From: Alphaproteobacteria bacterium | Lineage (GTDB): Bacteria > Pseudomonadota > Alphaproteobacteria > Elsterales > Elsteraceae | Assembly: GCA_004292755.1 (NCBI GenBank) | Contig: RDXE01000034.1 | Coordinates: forward strand, 37,021-101,020 | Direction: 5' to 3' | Length of the DNA: 64,000 nt | Shown here: positions 42,395-52,284 of the stretch, piece after piece | Position numbering within the stretch: the stretch's first letter is position 1 | How the letters are laid out: every line of letters starts with the position of its first letter | Translations under genes and position numbers: made by a program | The notes under the pieces: model-generated | Databases searched by the model: none | Told to the model about the DNA's origin: nothing | The model's input: only the letters and a program-made list of their open reading frames with translations

Positions 42395-43810
42395 CTATGC
42401 CGCGGAGCGAGCGGAGATTTCCTGTGGTTCGCGCGCCAATGGCAGTGCTAGCGTCGCAACCAAACCCGGTGCTGCATCACCAAGCGACAGCTGTCCGCCG
42501 TGCAGAGTCATGACCGCGGTCACTAGGCTGAGGCCCAATCCATTGCCCGGTGTGGTCCGGCTGCGTTCCAACCGCACAAAGCGCTGCACCACCCGCTCCC
42601 GATCCGCCAGGGGAATACCGGGGCCGCTATCGGCAACGGTGCACACCACCTGCGGCCCGTCGATGGCCACAGTCAAACGGATCGAGCCGCCAGCGGGACT
42701 GTACTTCGTGGCGTTGTCCAGCAGATTGGCCAATGCCTGAAACAACAGCTGCCGATTGCCGCGCACGGGGGCGGAGCCCACAACCTCGGCCACTAGGCGC
42801 TGGTCCCGCGCCTCCGCCACGGCTTCATACAATTCTGCGGCATCGCGGGCCAGATCGGCAAAATCCAGCGGCGCCAGATGATCCCGCCCGCTGCCTGCCT
42901 CGGCCTGCGCAATCGACAGCAAGGCATTGAAGGTGGCGATGATCTGGTTGGTCTCTTCAACCGTTTGCTCCAATGCCGCGCGATACTGATCCGCCGAGCC
43001 ATGGCTGATCAGCGTGACTTCCAGCCGTGACTTCAGGCGATTGAGGGGTGAGCGCAGATCATGGGCAATGTTGTCCGACACCTCGCGCATGCCGACCATC
43101 AACCGGTCAATCTGCACCAGCATGGCATTGAGGTTGGCCGATAGCCGATCAAACTCGTCGCCAGAGCCAGACAGGGGCACACGCTCATGCAGATCCCCCT
43201 GCATAATACGCCCGGTGGTGCGATTGATCGCATCCAGACGGCGCCTCATGTCTCCTGACATAACAAAACCACCAAACATGCCCAGAAGAACCGTCACAAG
43301 GACGGACCATACCAGAGACTCTTCGATCAGTTGCTCAAATCCCTCCCGCTCGCGCAAGTTGCGGCCCACCAGCAGGTGATACCCCTCGGAGAGCAGGAAC
43401 GACATTGCCCGCACGTCATAGCCCGTGGCGTCTTCATCGTCAGACAGGGTAACCATGAAGGTGGCCCAGCGACCCTGGCGTTCCACATCGGTGGGCCAGC
43501 CGGGCAGATTGCCCGCCACGGGCTGATACTCGCTGTCGGTCAACAAATAGATCGCATCGCCCACGCGATCCTGGCTGATTCGTTCGGCAATCGCCTCTGT
43601 CAGGCCACTCAATCCCTGCTCGCGATAGCGGTCGGACAGACCATTGATCTCAGCGATGATGGTTGCGTTGATCTGGCGATCAATGAAGCCGACCGTGGTG
43701 ACGTAGATGAACCCCAGCAGCACCGCAACCGAGATCAAGAACAACAGCGCGTAGAGTGCCACCACCCGGAACGCCCAGGTGCGCACCAGCCGCAGCGGTG
43801 ACAGAACCAT
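42395..43810 (-). CDS. Membrane sensor histidine kinase
   Basis: 471 residues from ATG 43810, which has GAGGG at 5 nt; GTG 43822 overlapping the regulator stop is the alternative. First membrane span at about residues 15-38, a periplasmic domain of about 120 residues with acidic stretch SDDEDATG, second span near 162-182, HAMP, then HisKA with NIAHDLRSPLNRLKS and an ATPase domain (LLDNATKYSP, VADSGPGIP, GNGLGLSLV). Works with the adjacent OmpR-type regulator. The acidic periplasmic loop might bind cations; this is a guess. Confidence 0.93.
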   Translation of the reverse strand: MVLSPLRLVRTWAFRVVALYALLFLISVAVLLGFIYVTTVGFIDRQINATIIAEINGLSDRYREQGLSGLTEAIAERISQDRVGDAIYLLTDSEYQPVAGNLPGWPTDVERQGRWATFMVTLSDDEDATGYDVRAMSFLLSEGYHLLVGRNLREREGFEQLIEESLVWSVLVTVLLGMFGGFVMSGDMRRRLDAINRTTGRIMQGDLHERVPLSGSGDEFDRLSANLNAMLVQIDRLMVGMREVSDNIAHDLRSPLNRLKSRLEVTLISHGSADQYRAALEQTVEETNQIIATFNALLSIAQAEAGSGRDHLAPLDFADLARDAAELYEAVAEARDQRLVAEVVGSAPVRGNRQLLFQALANLLDNATKYSPAGGSIRLTVAIDGPQVVCTVADSGPGIPLADRERVVQRFVRLERSRTTPGNGLGLSLVTAVMTLHGGQLSLGDAAPGLVATLALPLAREPQEISARSAA

Positions 43811-43818
43811 CGACGCCC

Positions 43819-44520
43819 TCACCCAGCCTGGGGCGCGCCAGCAGGGTCAGGACCACGCAGGCAGTAGCCAGAGCCCCGCACGGTGTGCAGCAACGGCGGC
43901 TCGAACCCTTTGTCGATCTTCTGGCGCAAGCGGCTGATGTGGACATCGATCACATTGGTTTGCGGATCGAAGTGATAGTCCCACACATGCTCCAGCAGCA
44001 TGGTGCGGGTGACCACATGCCCAGCGTTGCGCATCAGGTATTCCAACAACTGGAACTCCCGCGGCTGCAAGTCGATGTCCTTGCCTGCGCGCGTCACCGT
44101 GCGGCCCAGCAGGTCCATCACCATGTCGGACACACGCAGCTTGGTTTCCACCTGCGGACCAGCGCCCCGCCGAAGCATGGCCTCCAGACGTGCCAGCAAT
44201 TCCGAAAACGCATAGGGCTTGACCAGATAGTCATCCCCACCCGCCTTCAAACCTTTCACGCGGTCATCCACTTGGCCGAGGGCGGACAGGAACAGCACTG
44301 GGGTTTTGATGCCTGCCGCGCGCATCGCCTGTACGATCTTCAGTCCATCGGCGAAGGGCAGCATGCGATCAACAATCATCGCGTCGTAGCCATCGGTCAT
44401 GGCCTGCACCATGCCCTCGCGACCATCGCGGGCGTGGTCAACCACGTAGCCGGTTTCCTTCAGCCCTTTGACCAGATAGGACGCGGCGTCCGCGTCGTCT
44501 TCAATCACCAGAATACGCAT
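43819..44520 (-). CDS. OmpR-family response regulator
   Basis: Receiver domain MRILVIEDDADA with phospho-acceptor Asp in MIVDRMLP and Lys in YLVKPYAF; C-terminal winged helix with DLQPREFQLLEYLMRNAGHVV and RGSGYCL. ATG 44520 is the usual family start; ATG 44562 would add 14 residues and also has a possible site (GGAAG). The gene precedes and overlaps its histidine kinase. The target genes are unknown. Confidence 0.93.
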   Translation of the reverse strand: MRILVIEDDADAASYLVKGLKETGYVVDHARDGREGMVQAMTDGYDAMIVDRMLPFADGLKIVQAMRAAGIKTPVLFLSALGQVDDRVKGLKAGGDDYLVKPYAFSELLARLEAMLRRGAGPQVETKLRVSDMVMDLLGRTVTRAGKDIDLQPREFQLLEYLMRNAGHVVTRTMLLEHVWDYHFDPQTNVIDVHISRLRQKIDKGFEPPLLHTVRGSGYCLRGPDPAGAPQAG

Positions 44521-44827
44521 GAGCACCGCCGGGGGTGGGTCCAGGGTTGCCAGAGCGCTCATTGTCCAGGCTTCCTTCTGCTTCGCCAAGCCGCGTTTTC
44601 GCATCTGCCGCGTCGGCGTTAGGCTGGTGTTGACGGCAGGTGCTTGTCACCCCGCGGCACGGGCGGGATGATGGCGCGGATTGGCTTGCGGCGTCCTGGG
44701 CGGCGGATGAATTCGTCGTCATCCTGCGCTATAGGGTCGCCCTGGGGAGCCCATCGGGATACCACAGCCGCAGGGGACCGGCGGAGCAACGCATCGCTCC
44801 GCAAGGTAAGGGGGAGGAAAGGGTCCG
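44521..44827. other. Divergent spacer between the response regulator and FAH-family gene
   Basis: About 300 nt without a convincing gene. Short frames on the minus strand across it have no ribosome site. A TATAGG/CCTATA element at about 44729-44735 could be a -10 box in either direction. GGGGGAGGAAAGGG before 44828 is the ribosome site of the plus-strand gene. Confidence 0.4.
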
Positions 44828-45574
44828 ATGTCTGCCTACGACGCCGTCGCCTTGCTGCTGACAGCCCGACAGGGTGGCCCACGCCCCGCGACGCTCCCGC
44901 CCCAAATCCGCGATGCGGATTGGGCCTACCGGGTCCAAAGCCTGATGGTCGCCTCTCTCGGTGGCCGGATCGGTGGCTGGAAGGCTGGCCTTTCCGCTTC
45001 CGAGCCCCCCTCGCGCGCGCCGCTGCCGCTGGAGGGGATGCGCTGGTCACCCACCACGGTGCCGCTGGCGCAAATGCCGTTCGCCGGGGTGGAAGCCGAG
45101 ATCGCCTTTCAGCTGGGCACGGACCTACCGCCCCGAGGCATTCCCTACAGCCGGGAAGCCGTCGCCGACGCGCTCAGCGCTGCGGCACCGGCCATTGAGC
45201 TGGTCGACACCCGCTTCGCCGATTTCGATGCCGCCCGACCAGTCGACCGTCTGGCTGACCTTGGCAGCCATTTCGGCCTCGTCGTCGGCACGCCGGTGAC
45301 CGACTGGCAGCGCCTGCCGCTGGACGCCCTGCCCTTGCGCTTTTGCGTGGGCGAGCGCGTGCTGGTGGAGCAAACCGGCGGCCACAGCGCCGGTCATCCG
45401 CTGGAGGCGGTGGTCTGGCTTGCCAATCACCTGCATGCCTATGGCGATTGGCTGCGCGCCGGACAGTGGGTGACAACCGGTGCGATCGGCGGCCTGCAAC
45501 GCGCGCCGGAAGGGGGCACTGTGGTTGCAACCTTCACAGGATTCGGCGAAGTGATGGTCACCTTGATGGCCTGA
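44828..45574 (+). CDS. FAH-family hydratase/hydrolase, 2-keto-4-pentenoate hydratase-like
   Basis: 248 residues. The acidic metal site VEAEIAFQLG and the segment IELVDTRFADFD..ADLGSHFGLVVG are typical of the MhpD-like branch of the fumarylacetoacetate hydrolase fold, which binds Mg or Mn and acts on 2-keto acids. A C-terminal GLQRAPEGGTVVATFTGFG is conserved. Substrate is not known. A ribokinase-like gene follows after 54 nt. Confidence 0.85.
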   Translation: MSAYDAVALLLTARQGGPRPATLPPQIRDADWAYRVQSLMVASLGGRIGGWKAGLSASEPPSRAPLPLEGMRWSPTTVPLAQMPFAGVEAEIAFQLGTDLPPRGIPYSREAVADALSAAAPAIELVDTRFADFDAARPVDRLADLGSHFGLVVGTPVTDWQRLPLDALPLRFCVGERVLVEQTGGHSAGHPLEAVVWLANHLHAYGDWLRAGQWVTTGAIGGLQRAPEGGTVVATFTGFGEVMVTLMA

Positions 45575-45628
45575 CCCAGGCTGTGACGACAGACGGTTGA
45601 CAACAAAACCGGTGGAGCGGGGAGTGTC

Positions 45629-46543
45629 ATGGGCGTTGTGGTGTTTGGCTCGATCAATGTCGACCTGTTGTTTCCCGTGCGCTCCCTTCCTCAGCCGGGC
45701 CAGACCGTGCTGGGGGAGCACTATCGGGTCGCCCCCGGTGGCAAAGGCATGAACCAGGCCTTAGCGGCCCGCTGGGCGGGGGCTGAGGTGCGCATGATCG
45801 GTGCAGTGGGCGATGACCGCTTCGCCGATCTGGCGCGCGACCGTCTGGTTCGTGTCGGCGTTCCAACGCAAGACCTGATCACCGTCGATGCCCCAACGGC
45901 CTGCGCTGCCATCGCAGTTGCAGAGGATGGTGAGAACAGCATCGTCGTCGCCAGCGGCGCCAATCGCCTCTTGAAGGCGGCAGCAGTGCCACCGTCGGCC
46001 GTCACGCCGGACGGCGTCACGCTGCTCCAGTTGGAGGTGCCGATGGCCGAGAGCCTCGCCATCGCCCAACGCACCCGTGCCGCTGGTGGGCGGGTGGTCT
46101 GGAGCCTCGCCCCCTTCGCCGTCGTGCCCCACGATGTGCTGGCAGCGGCTGATGTATTGGTGCTGAACGCGCCCGAGGTCGCAGCCCTCGCCAGCCACTT
46201 CGGCCTCTCAGCGGCGCGCGCTGCCAGCGAGGCAGCCGAGCGCTGGAACCTCGCCGTTGTCTCGACCCTGGGGGCCACCGGTGCTGTCCTCGCGACGCCC
46301 GACGGCCAATGGCATTGTCCCGCAGCAATCGTCGATGTGGTCGACACCACCGGTGCTGGCGATGCGTTCGCCGGCGCCTTCGGCGCCGCCCTCGCCGCGC
46401 GCAAACCACTTATCGAGGCGCTACGCGACGGCTGCGCCGGCGGCGCCCTCGCCTGCCGTGCCCTCGGCGCCCAGGAAAGCCACGGCACAGAAGCCGAAAT
46501 CAGCGCGCTGGCCGCCACCCTGACCGTGGAAGCGTTGGGGTAA
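45629..46543 (+). CDS. rbsK: PfkB-family sugar kinase, ribokinase-like
   Basis: 304 residues. GSINVDLLFPV near the start, PGGKGMNQALAA sugar-binding motif, and DTTGAGDAFAGAF with the catalytic Asp and anion hole. The pattern fits ribokinase but other pentoses are possible. GGGAG precedes ATG. It ends 4 nt from the Septu-like module, tail to tail. Confidence 0.85.
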   Translation: MGVVVFGSINVDLLFPVRSLPQPGQTVLGEHYRVAPGGKGMNQALAARWAGAEVRMIGAVGDDRFADLARDRLVRVGVPTQDLITVDAPTACAAIAVAEDGENSIVVASGANRLLKAAAVPPSAVTPDGVTLLQLEVPMAESLAIAQRTRAAGGRVVWSLAPFAVVPHDVLAAADVLVLNAPEVAALASHFGLSAARAASEAAERWNLAVVSTLGATGAVLATPDGQWHCPAAIVDVVDTTGAGDAFAGAFGAALAARKPLIEALRDGCAGGALACRALGAQESHGTEAEISALAATLTVEALG

Positions 46544-46547
46544 AGGA

Positions 46548-47293
46548 TCAAGCGGACTGACGCTTGGTCCGTTGCTCTTGCTGTCTTGTCTTCCGTCGCC
46601 TCAGCCGCGTCAGATAGTGGTTAACTGCATCAGGAATGGCGCCTGCGAACTCAAGTCCGTCATGTTTGGCCATGTCAGCCAACCTAAGTGCGGCAGATTC
46701 ACTACATGGTTTCTTAGATTTGAAAGAAAGACCGAGTTCGATAAAGCTTGCTTCTCGTAACTTTTGCAATACTGGATGGTTCAGCCCCAGGATTTCGATG
46801 GTGCTCTGCCCTTTATCCGTTTTGTGAATGACCGAGCCGTCGATCCTAAATTCCAAATGATTAGAAGGGTCTTCTTGTTTTGGATTTATAAGGAGGTCAG
46901 GGTCGAAGAAATCTGCCTTTTTGAACGCGCCATACGCGGCAGGACGAGTTTTCGCATCAGTTGATTTTGGATGGCAGGCCAGCAGATTATTCCAATCAAT
47001 ATCTTCTTTCATCGTCCGTTCACCTTTTTTTATTCTTTGTTGGTCTTCCTGCTTGCATAGGTATTGGGGTTTAAAATGCTCGATATGCGATTTATCACCA
47101 TCAATCTTCAACATCGTGTAAGCGCAGAGACCGGCTTGAGCGTCGATCAATGCTTGCAGGCGATCAATGCTTGCAGGACTTCTGATTTCGGAAAGCCACC
47201 AAGTCCAAACAACAAATTCTCAGGCAAAGCCGAATTTTGGTGCTTCCATTCAATAAGGCACTGAGGCTGAGGACCAACTGATAGGCGACGCAT
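46548..47293 (-). pseudogene. ptuB: PtuB-like HNH nuclease gene split by a 17-bp tandem duplication
   Basis: ATG at 47293-47291 overlaps the ptuA stop (TGATG) and opens MRRLSVGPQPQ, the expected family start, but stops after 48 codons just past the duplication. The rest is in another frame down to 46548 and holds the HNH-type core: CAYT, HIEHFKPQ, DWNNLLACHP, and YGAFKKADFFDP. Removing one 17-bp copy joins both into an unbroken 242-residue frame (729 nt with stop). PtuB proteins of the Septu system are HNH nucleases that act with the PtuA ATPase against phage. As it stands the nuclease is not made at full length. The region is poorer in GC than its neighbours. Confidence 0.85.
47144..47177 (-). 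repeat. Perfect 17-bp tandem duplication inside ptuB
   Basis: CGATCAATGCTTGCAGG occurs at 47144-47160 and again at 47161-47177 with no gap. The unit is not a multiple of three, so each added or lost copy shifts the frame. Confidence 0.97.
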
Positions 47294-48579
47294 CAGTCCT
47301 CCAGCAATTCTCTTTCAATCGCCGCGTCAAGTCCTACAATGTCCACATCATCCCCATACGCTTGACGCATGTTTTTCAAGATTTCTTGTGCTTTCTCATA
47401 CTCGCAATCGTGTATGAGGGTTTCTGCCTCCTTAAGCTTTTTCTGGAACTCTACATTTCTCTCTTCACTCTCCATTAGGTGAGTGAGAACCCAGTTGCTT
47501 GTCCGTCCCAGTGAACCTGGAACCCCCTCGACACGTCCATCTGCCCGTAAAACCCTGATCTGTTCAGGCGGTACCTCTCCGATGATCTGTGGGGAGTGGG
47601 TGCTCGCAACAAACTGCAATGCCGGAAATGCCTTCTTCAGGTTGGAGACAATGCTGCGCTGCCATCTCGGATGCAGATGTAAATCGATCTCATCAATTAG
47701 AACGACCCCAGGGGTCTCTCTCACAGCATCTTGGGCAAGACGTGGATTTAAAATCACCGCCTTCTGAACAATATCTGCAACAAGCAGTATAATCATGCGT
47801 TGACCATCACTGAGAGCGTCAAACGGCAATTCATCTTGATCAGAAAACTTCACCAACAGGTCAAACTGAGGTGAATGTGTCGAAAAATCAATAGTCATCC
47901 GTGCCGATTCGATTTGGTCAAAACATTCTGTCAGGATCTGCTCAAACAGCAGAAAGCCAATCCGCCTTTTGCGACCGATATACTGGGAAAGCAGCCAACT
48001 GAAGATTTGGTGCTTCGAGATTCTCTGATCGACACTGTATAAATAGCCATCCAAACGTGATGCCCCGACCGCGTCCTTGCTTGGCTTGTTCGCTTCCTGC
48101 TGCCGGCGCGTTTCTTGATGCAGGCGACCGGTACCGTAACTAGAAATCAGTGGTAGGGTACAGGAGCCTCCAGCTTGTACAATCCGATGGAACTTTTCAG
48201 CTTCGCGTTTTATATTTAAGGCGCGTGCATACGTGGTCCTACCACCTCGCTGCCGAAGTTCCCGCAACCAAGACTGCTTGTTCTTTTTCTTAGGACCAAA
48301 AATCCCCGCAGCCTCAACCACAACAGGATACTGCCGCTCATGAGCCACTTGGTCTTCGAACTCCATTCGCACCAATCGAACGTCGTGCGGCTCGATGTGC
48401 CTGCTATCGTATCCGGGAATACCAAGCAACCAGCTACCGGCCGCAATGGTCAGCCCATCCAGAACGGCACTCTTGCCCGACCCATTCGCGCCAATCAACA
48501 ACGTGAACTGAGGGTCAAGATCGATTGAAAAATCCTCAAACCCTCGGAAGTTTTTCAAGCGAAGTTGATCGATTCGCAT
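47293..48579 (-). CDS. ptuA: PtuA-like ATPase of a Septu-type defence system
   Basis: 428 residues. AAA15/ABC-type ATPase related to OLD/SMC proteins: Walker A GANGSGKS at residues 30-37, signature-like LSDGQRM, Walker B VVLIDEIDLHLHP, and STHSPQIIGEV with the sensor histidine. The coupled HNH partner and size match PtuA of Septu, also found as effector of some retrons; no reverse transcriptase is nearby. It starts 4 nt after the ancestral end of the heparinase-like gene, whose terminal GGGAGGGGAAGGGG serves as ribosome site. All motifs look intact. Base composition and codon choice differ from the flanking genes, which suggests transfer. Confidence 0.85.
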   Translation of the reverse strand: MRIDQLRLKNFRGFEDFSIDLDPQFTLLIGANGSGKSAVLDGLTIAAGSWLLGIPGYDSRHIEPHDVRLVRMEFEDQVAHERQYPVVVEAAGIFGPKKKNKQSWLRELRQRGGRTTYARALNIKREAEKFHRIVQAGGSCTLPLISSYGTGRLHQETRRQQEANKPSKDAVGASRLDGYLYSVDQRISKHQIFSWLLSQYIGRKRRIGFLLFEQILTECFDQIESARMTIDFSTHSPQFDLLVKFSDQDELPFDALSDGQRMIILLVADIVQKAVILNPRLAQDAVRETPGVVLIDEIDLHLHPRWQRSIVSNLKKAFPALQFVASTHSPQIIGEVPPEQIRVLRADGRVEGVPGSLGRTSNWVLTHLMESEERNVEFQKKLKEAETLIHDCEYEKAQEILKNMRQAYGDDVDIVGLDAAIERELLED

Positions 48580-48583
48580 CGCC

Positions 48584-50250
48584 CTACCCCTTCCCCTCCC
48601 GGCGCAGCGACCATTTGATTTGGGCGCCAGTGGGCGTTAGTGGTCCGGTGACGACGATCTGTTGGGCATGTTTCGCCAGGGCACGCCGCTGCTAAGGCGG
48701 ATCAGCACCGCGGTGCCGTCCTGCACCATCATCGCATTGGCGCGTGGGTGCAGATGAAAGCGGGCGGTGAAGCGTTGACCGGCAACACGGGATATCCCCG
48801 CGGGCGGCGACAAGGTGTCTTCACCGCGAATGTCCTCCCCCCCTGCCGTCATAAACAAGCGGCGGTGGTGCACCAGACCGAAGCGACTGAGATAGCCATC
48901 ATGGCTGAGGTCCAGCCACAGATGGCCATCCTGTTCCTGCATCACAGCCGTCACTTGGCGTGGGCGCTGCCCGATGCTGCCCGGCCACAGACTGCACGGC
49001 CCCAGCACTTCTGCACTGTTGACGTCGTCAATCGACACCGTGGAGTGCGCAGCCGTAGCCCGTTGCACCCGGCGCCACTCCGAACGGTCGGAGAAATGGG
49101 CGCCGCAATTGACGATCAGGCGTTCCTTAGCAAACGAAACTTCAAAGGACAGCGTGCCCGCATGGGCCGTGCCATCCAACTCGCCAGGGCTGCCAGCATC
49201 CACCACCAGCACCGTGCGCCCGCTGACCAGACGCTGAAACCCGGAATGGGGTGCCGACGCTGGAATGGCACCTGTGCCGTCTGCCTGCTGCAACACGGCA
49301 TCAACCGATGCGGCCTCATCCTCATTGGTGTCGTTGAACAGGGCGAGGCCGCCATCGCCGTGGCGCATGAAGCGCAGCCACGGCGCCATGCGATCAATGG
49401 CGACGATCACGTCAGACGGCACCTCCGCCCGCGCGCGGTGCAGCGCGTCACGGATGTGGATTAGGTCCTTCAGCACCGCCTGATGCACTTGGGGCGAGCG
49501 GCTGATGTGTCCGCCATCGGCGAAGATTTGACGCTTGACCTCCGTCACCAACAGGGCCCGGGCACGGTCGCGGCTGCGCTCTGGCAAGCCCAGGGCGAGG
49601 CCAACCAACACCAACCCGCGCAGCGCCTGCAGCCGCAGCGCCCCCGGTGGTGCCTGCAGCGCCACCCGCGCCAGATGCCGGGCCTGCATCGCGATCTGAT
49701 CCAGGAACTGGCCCTGGATATCTGCAGGCAAGCCATCGGCCAGGTAGGCGTAGTGGCACACCCAGCCCGTCAAGCGGTTGCCCAGAACATCGGCGCGCCA
49801 CGTCACCTGGTCCCACAGGCCTTGGGTGGCGAGCCATGCAGCCAGCAACTCGCGCGCCCGCGCCCGCCCCTCCTCATGGCCGGTAGCGACTAGATCGCGC
49901 AGCCAGAGGAACCCGTGCAGATCAGCCCGCCAGCCATCATGGGCGCCGACGGGCGCCCACACCCGCGCATCGATGGGGAAAGACTGGCCGCAGGCCATGA
50001 AGTTGCCCTGAAGGATCTGCAGGCCACGCTGACCATCCCCTGTCCACGGGTCGGCAGGCATCAACGTCAAGGCCGCAGGCCGCTTGCCGGCAAGGCTCAT
50101 GCGATAGAGCGGCGAGCGCAATGCCAGCCGGACGGCGCCCTGCAGTGCCGCACGCAAACCGGTGTCGGGCTGTTGATCGCGCGCGCCGCTCCCGGTACTG
50201 CGACTGAGGCGGCTGCTGACCGCCTTCAGGCGCTCACCCAGGCCCGTCAT
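48584..50250 (-). pseudogene. Heparinase II/III-like protein, C-terminal frame broken
   Basis: ATG 50250 overlaps the rpe stop. The family sequence is continuous from the N-terminal helical domain (WLRDLVATG, GNRLTGWVCHYAYL, ADGGHISRSP) through the beta-rich domain (HSTVSIDDVNSAEVL, HHRRLFM, FHLHPRA) to about LIRLSSGV. There the reading frame runs into 13-15 unrelated residues and stops at 48637. In another frame the expected family end is still present (LAKHAQQIVVTGP...IKWSLRREGKG) and stops at 48584. The usual stretch between (with an EESVYLG-like motif) is missing, so a deletion of about 25 codons that is not a multiple of three is likely near 48670-48690. Family members are lyase-like proteins of unclear substrate in Alphaproteobacteria. 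Confidence 0.7.
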
Positions 50251-50954
50251 CGCCCATCCATGGCGCACACTGCGGCAGGCTGAACCACCTCGGCCGCCAC
50301 CCGCAACGCGGCAAGATTGCCGGGATAGGCGCTTGGCCCCCCCTCAAAGCTTGCTGAGCCCGCAACCACAACATCGGCCCCCGCCGCCACCACAGGGCCG
50401 ATTGTTTGGCGGTTGATGCCGCCATCCACCTCAAGATCGATCGCGCGGCCACTGGCATCAATGATCTGTCGTAGCGCAGCAATCTTTGGCAGGGCGGAGG
50501 GGATGAAGGCCTGGCCGCCAAATCCGGGGTTAACGCTCATCACCAGCACCAGATCGATCAAATCCAGCACCGGCACCACGCATTCCACAGGCGTGGCAGG
50601 GTTGAGCACCACCCCTGCCCGGCGACCCAAGGCCTTGATGGCTTGCAAGCTGCGATGCAGGTGTGGCCCAGCTTCGGGATGCACTGAAATGGTGTCGGCA
50701 CCAGCCTCGGCAAACAGGGCGAGGTAGGGATCGACGGGCGCGATCATCAAATGCACGTCGAACGGCTTGGCCGTGTGACGCCGCAGCGCCTTCACCACCG
50801 CGGGACCAATGGTGATGTTCGGCACAAAGTGCCCGTCCATCACATCGACATGGATCCAGTCAGCCCCAGCACGGTCAATCGCCGTGACCTCCGCACCCAA
50901 TTGGGCGAAGTCGGCAGACAGAATCGACGGGGCGATGCGCACGGGCTGTTGCAT
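50247..50954 (-). CDS. rpe: Ribulose-phosphate 3-epimerase
   Basis: Interconverts ribulose and xylulose 5-phosphates. [37 protein letters not shown] and LEVDGGIN are all present, with the metal-binding His and Asp. ATG 50954 is 16 nt after rsmB. 235 residues. Overlaps the heparinase-like gene by four bases. Confidence 0.97.
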   Translation of the reverse strand: MQQPVRIAPSILSADFAQLGAEVTAIDRAGADWIHVDVMDGHFVPNITIGPAVVKALRRHTAKPFDVHLMIAPVDPYLALFAEAGADTISVHPEAGPHLHRSLQAIKALGRRAGVVLNPATPVECVVPVLDLIDLVLVMSVNPGFGGQAFIPSALPKIAALRQIIDASGRAIDLEVDGGINRQTIGPVVAAGADVVVAGSASFEGGPSAYPGNLAALRVAAEVVQPAAVCAMDGR

Positions 50955-50970
50955 GACCCCGGATACACTG

Positions 50971-52281
50971 TCAGTCCAGGCGTCGCAAGCGGGCGGCGAA
51001 AAACCCGTCAAGCCCTCCAAGATCGGCCAAATCTGCGGGGGTTGCTCGCAAATCCCCTGCCTCCGACAACAGATCGACCAAGCCGCCGATCTCTTCGGCG
51101 CGAATCGGCACGCGCTCAACCTGTCCTGCGGCAAACAACGGGGCAAGGCGTTGTTCGGCCTCCGCAGCCTCCAGCGAACACACCGAGTAGACCAGCGTGC
51201 CGCCGGGTCGCGTCAGCCGCACGGCAGCAGCCAGCAACCGGTCCTGCGCCCCGGCCAGGGCGGCGACATCGGCTGGGGTTTTCGACCATGCAATGTCTGG
51301 ATGACGGCGAATGGTGCCAGTGGCGGAGCATGGCGCATCCAGCAACACGGCGTCGAACATTTGACCAGGGTCCCACGTGGCGGTGTCAGCTTCGACAATC
51401 GTGGCTGCCAGCCCCAACCGCTCAAGATTCTCGCGCAGGCGAGCAAGGCGACGCCCGGCGCGATCAACGGCTGTAACGCTGGCACCCGCTGCCGCCAGCT
51501 GCGCGGTTTTGCCGCCAGGTGCCGCGCACAGATCGGCAACGGTGCGCCCCGCCACTGGCCCAAGCAGCCGTGCCGGCAGAGCCGCAGCCGCGTCCTGCAC
51601 CCACCACGCCCCCTCGTCGTAGCCGGGGAGAGTCGTGATTGCATGCCCCGTTGGCAGCCGGACAGTGCCTGTCGGCAGCACGGTGCCGCCCAAGCGCTCC
51701 GCCCACAGGGCGGGGTCGGATTTGACGGTCAGGTCCAGGCTGGGTTCGGTCAACTGCGCTGCGATGATGGCGCGGGCACGCGCCTCGCCATAGGTTGCAA
51801 CCCAGGCATCCCACAGCCAATCCGGCAGGCTCAGGCGGATCGGGTCCACCCCAGCCAGCATCCGGGCGCCGTCACGGGCAACCTTGCGCAGCACAGCATT
51901 GATCAAGCCCTTCAGCCGACCAATGCCCCGCTGCTCCGCCAGCCGGACCGAGCTGTCGACTGCTGCATGGGCAGGGGTCGCAAGGAACAGCAACTGCACG
52001 GCCCCCAGACGCAACACCGCGCGCGCCCGCGGATCAAGCGGGGCAGCAGGATTGCTGAGACACAAGTCCAGCACCGCGTCACACACCCGCAGGCGCCGCA
52101 GCACCCCAGCGGCCAGCACACGCACGAATCCACGATCCCGCGATTCCAGCGCGTCCAGCCCCTCGATCTCTGTCAGCGCCTCATCCAGCGGTCGCCGCCG
52201 CCGAAGCACGGCATCCAGGACATCCAACGCCAAGCCGCGCGCAGCCAGACCGTCAACGGCGGCAAGTTCCAGCACCCGCAA
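50971..52281 (-). CDS. rsmB: 16S rRNA (cytosine-967-C5)-methyltransferase
   Basis: N-terminal NusB-like helical domain (about 1-150), then a methyltransferase domain with [30 protein letters not shown] and the second catalytic cysteine in YSVCSLE. 436 residues. Three bases separate it from hslU. Confidence 0.94.
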   Translation of the reverse strand: MRVLELAAVDGLAARGLALDVLDAVLRRRRPLDEALTEIEGLDALESRDRGFVRVLAAGVLRRLRVCDAVLDLCLSNPAAPLDPRARAVLRLGAVQLLFLATPAHAAVDSSVRLAEQRGIGRLKGLINAVLRKVARDGARMLAGVDPIRLSLPDWLWDAWVATYGEARARAIIAAQLTEPSLDLTVKSDPALWAERLGGTVLPTGTVRLPTGHAITTLPGYDEGAWWVQDAAAALPARLLGPVAGRTVADLCAAPGGKTAQLAAAGASVTAVDRAGRRLARLRENLERLGLAATIVEADTATWDPGQMFDAVLLDAPCSATGTIRRHPDIAWSKTPADVAALAGAQDRLLAAAVRLTRPGGTLVYSVCSLEAAEAEQRLAPLFAAGQVERVPIRAEEIGGLVDLLSEAGDLRATPADLADLGGLDGFFAARLRRLD

Positions 52282-52284
52282 CCC

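Noticed and set aside
44501..44722. Minus-strand short frame upstream of the response regulator
   Set aside because: It overlaps the regulator start in another frame, has low-complexity Ser/Ala/Gln content and lacks a ribosome site.
47293..48579. Retron identity for the PtuA-like gene
   Set aside because: No reverse transcriptase or msr/msd-like structured RNA is seen next to it, so a stand-alone Septu-type pair fits better.
46548..48579. Mobile element borders around the defence module
   Set aside because: No terminal repeats, target-site duplication, integrase or tRNA end could be found on either side.
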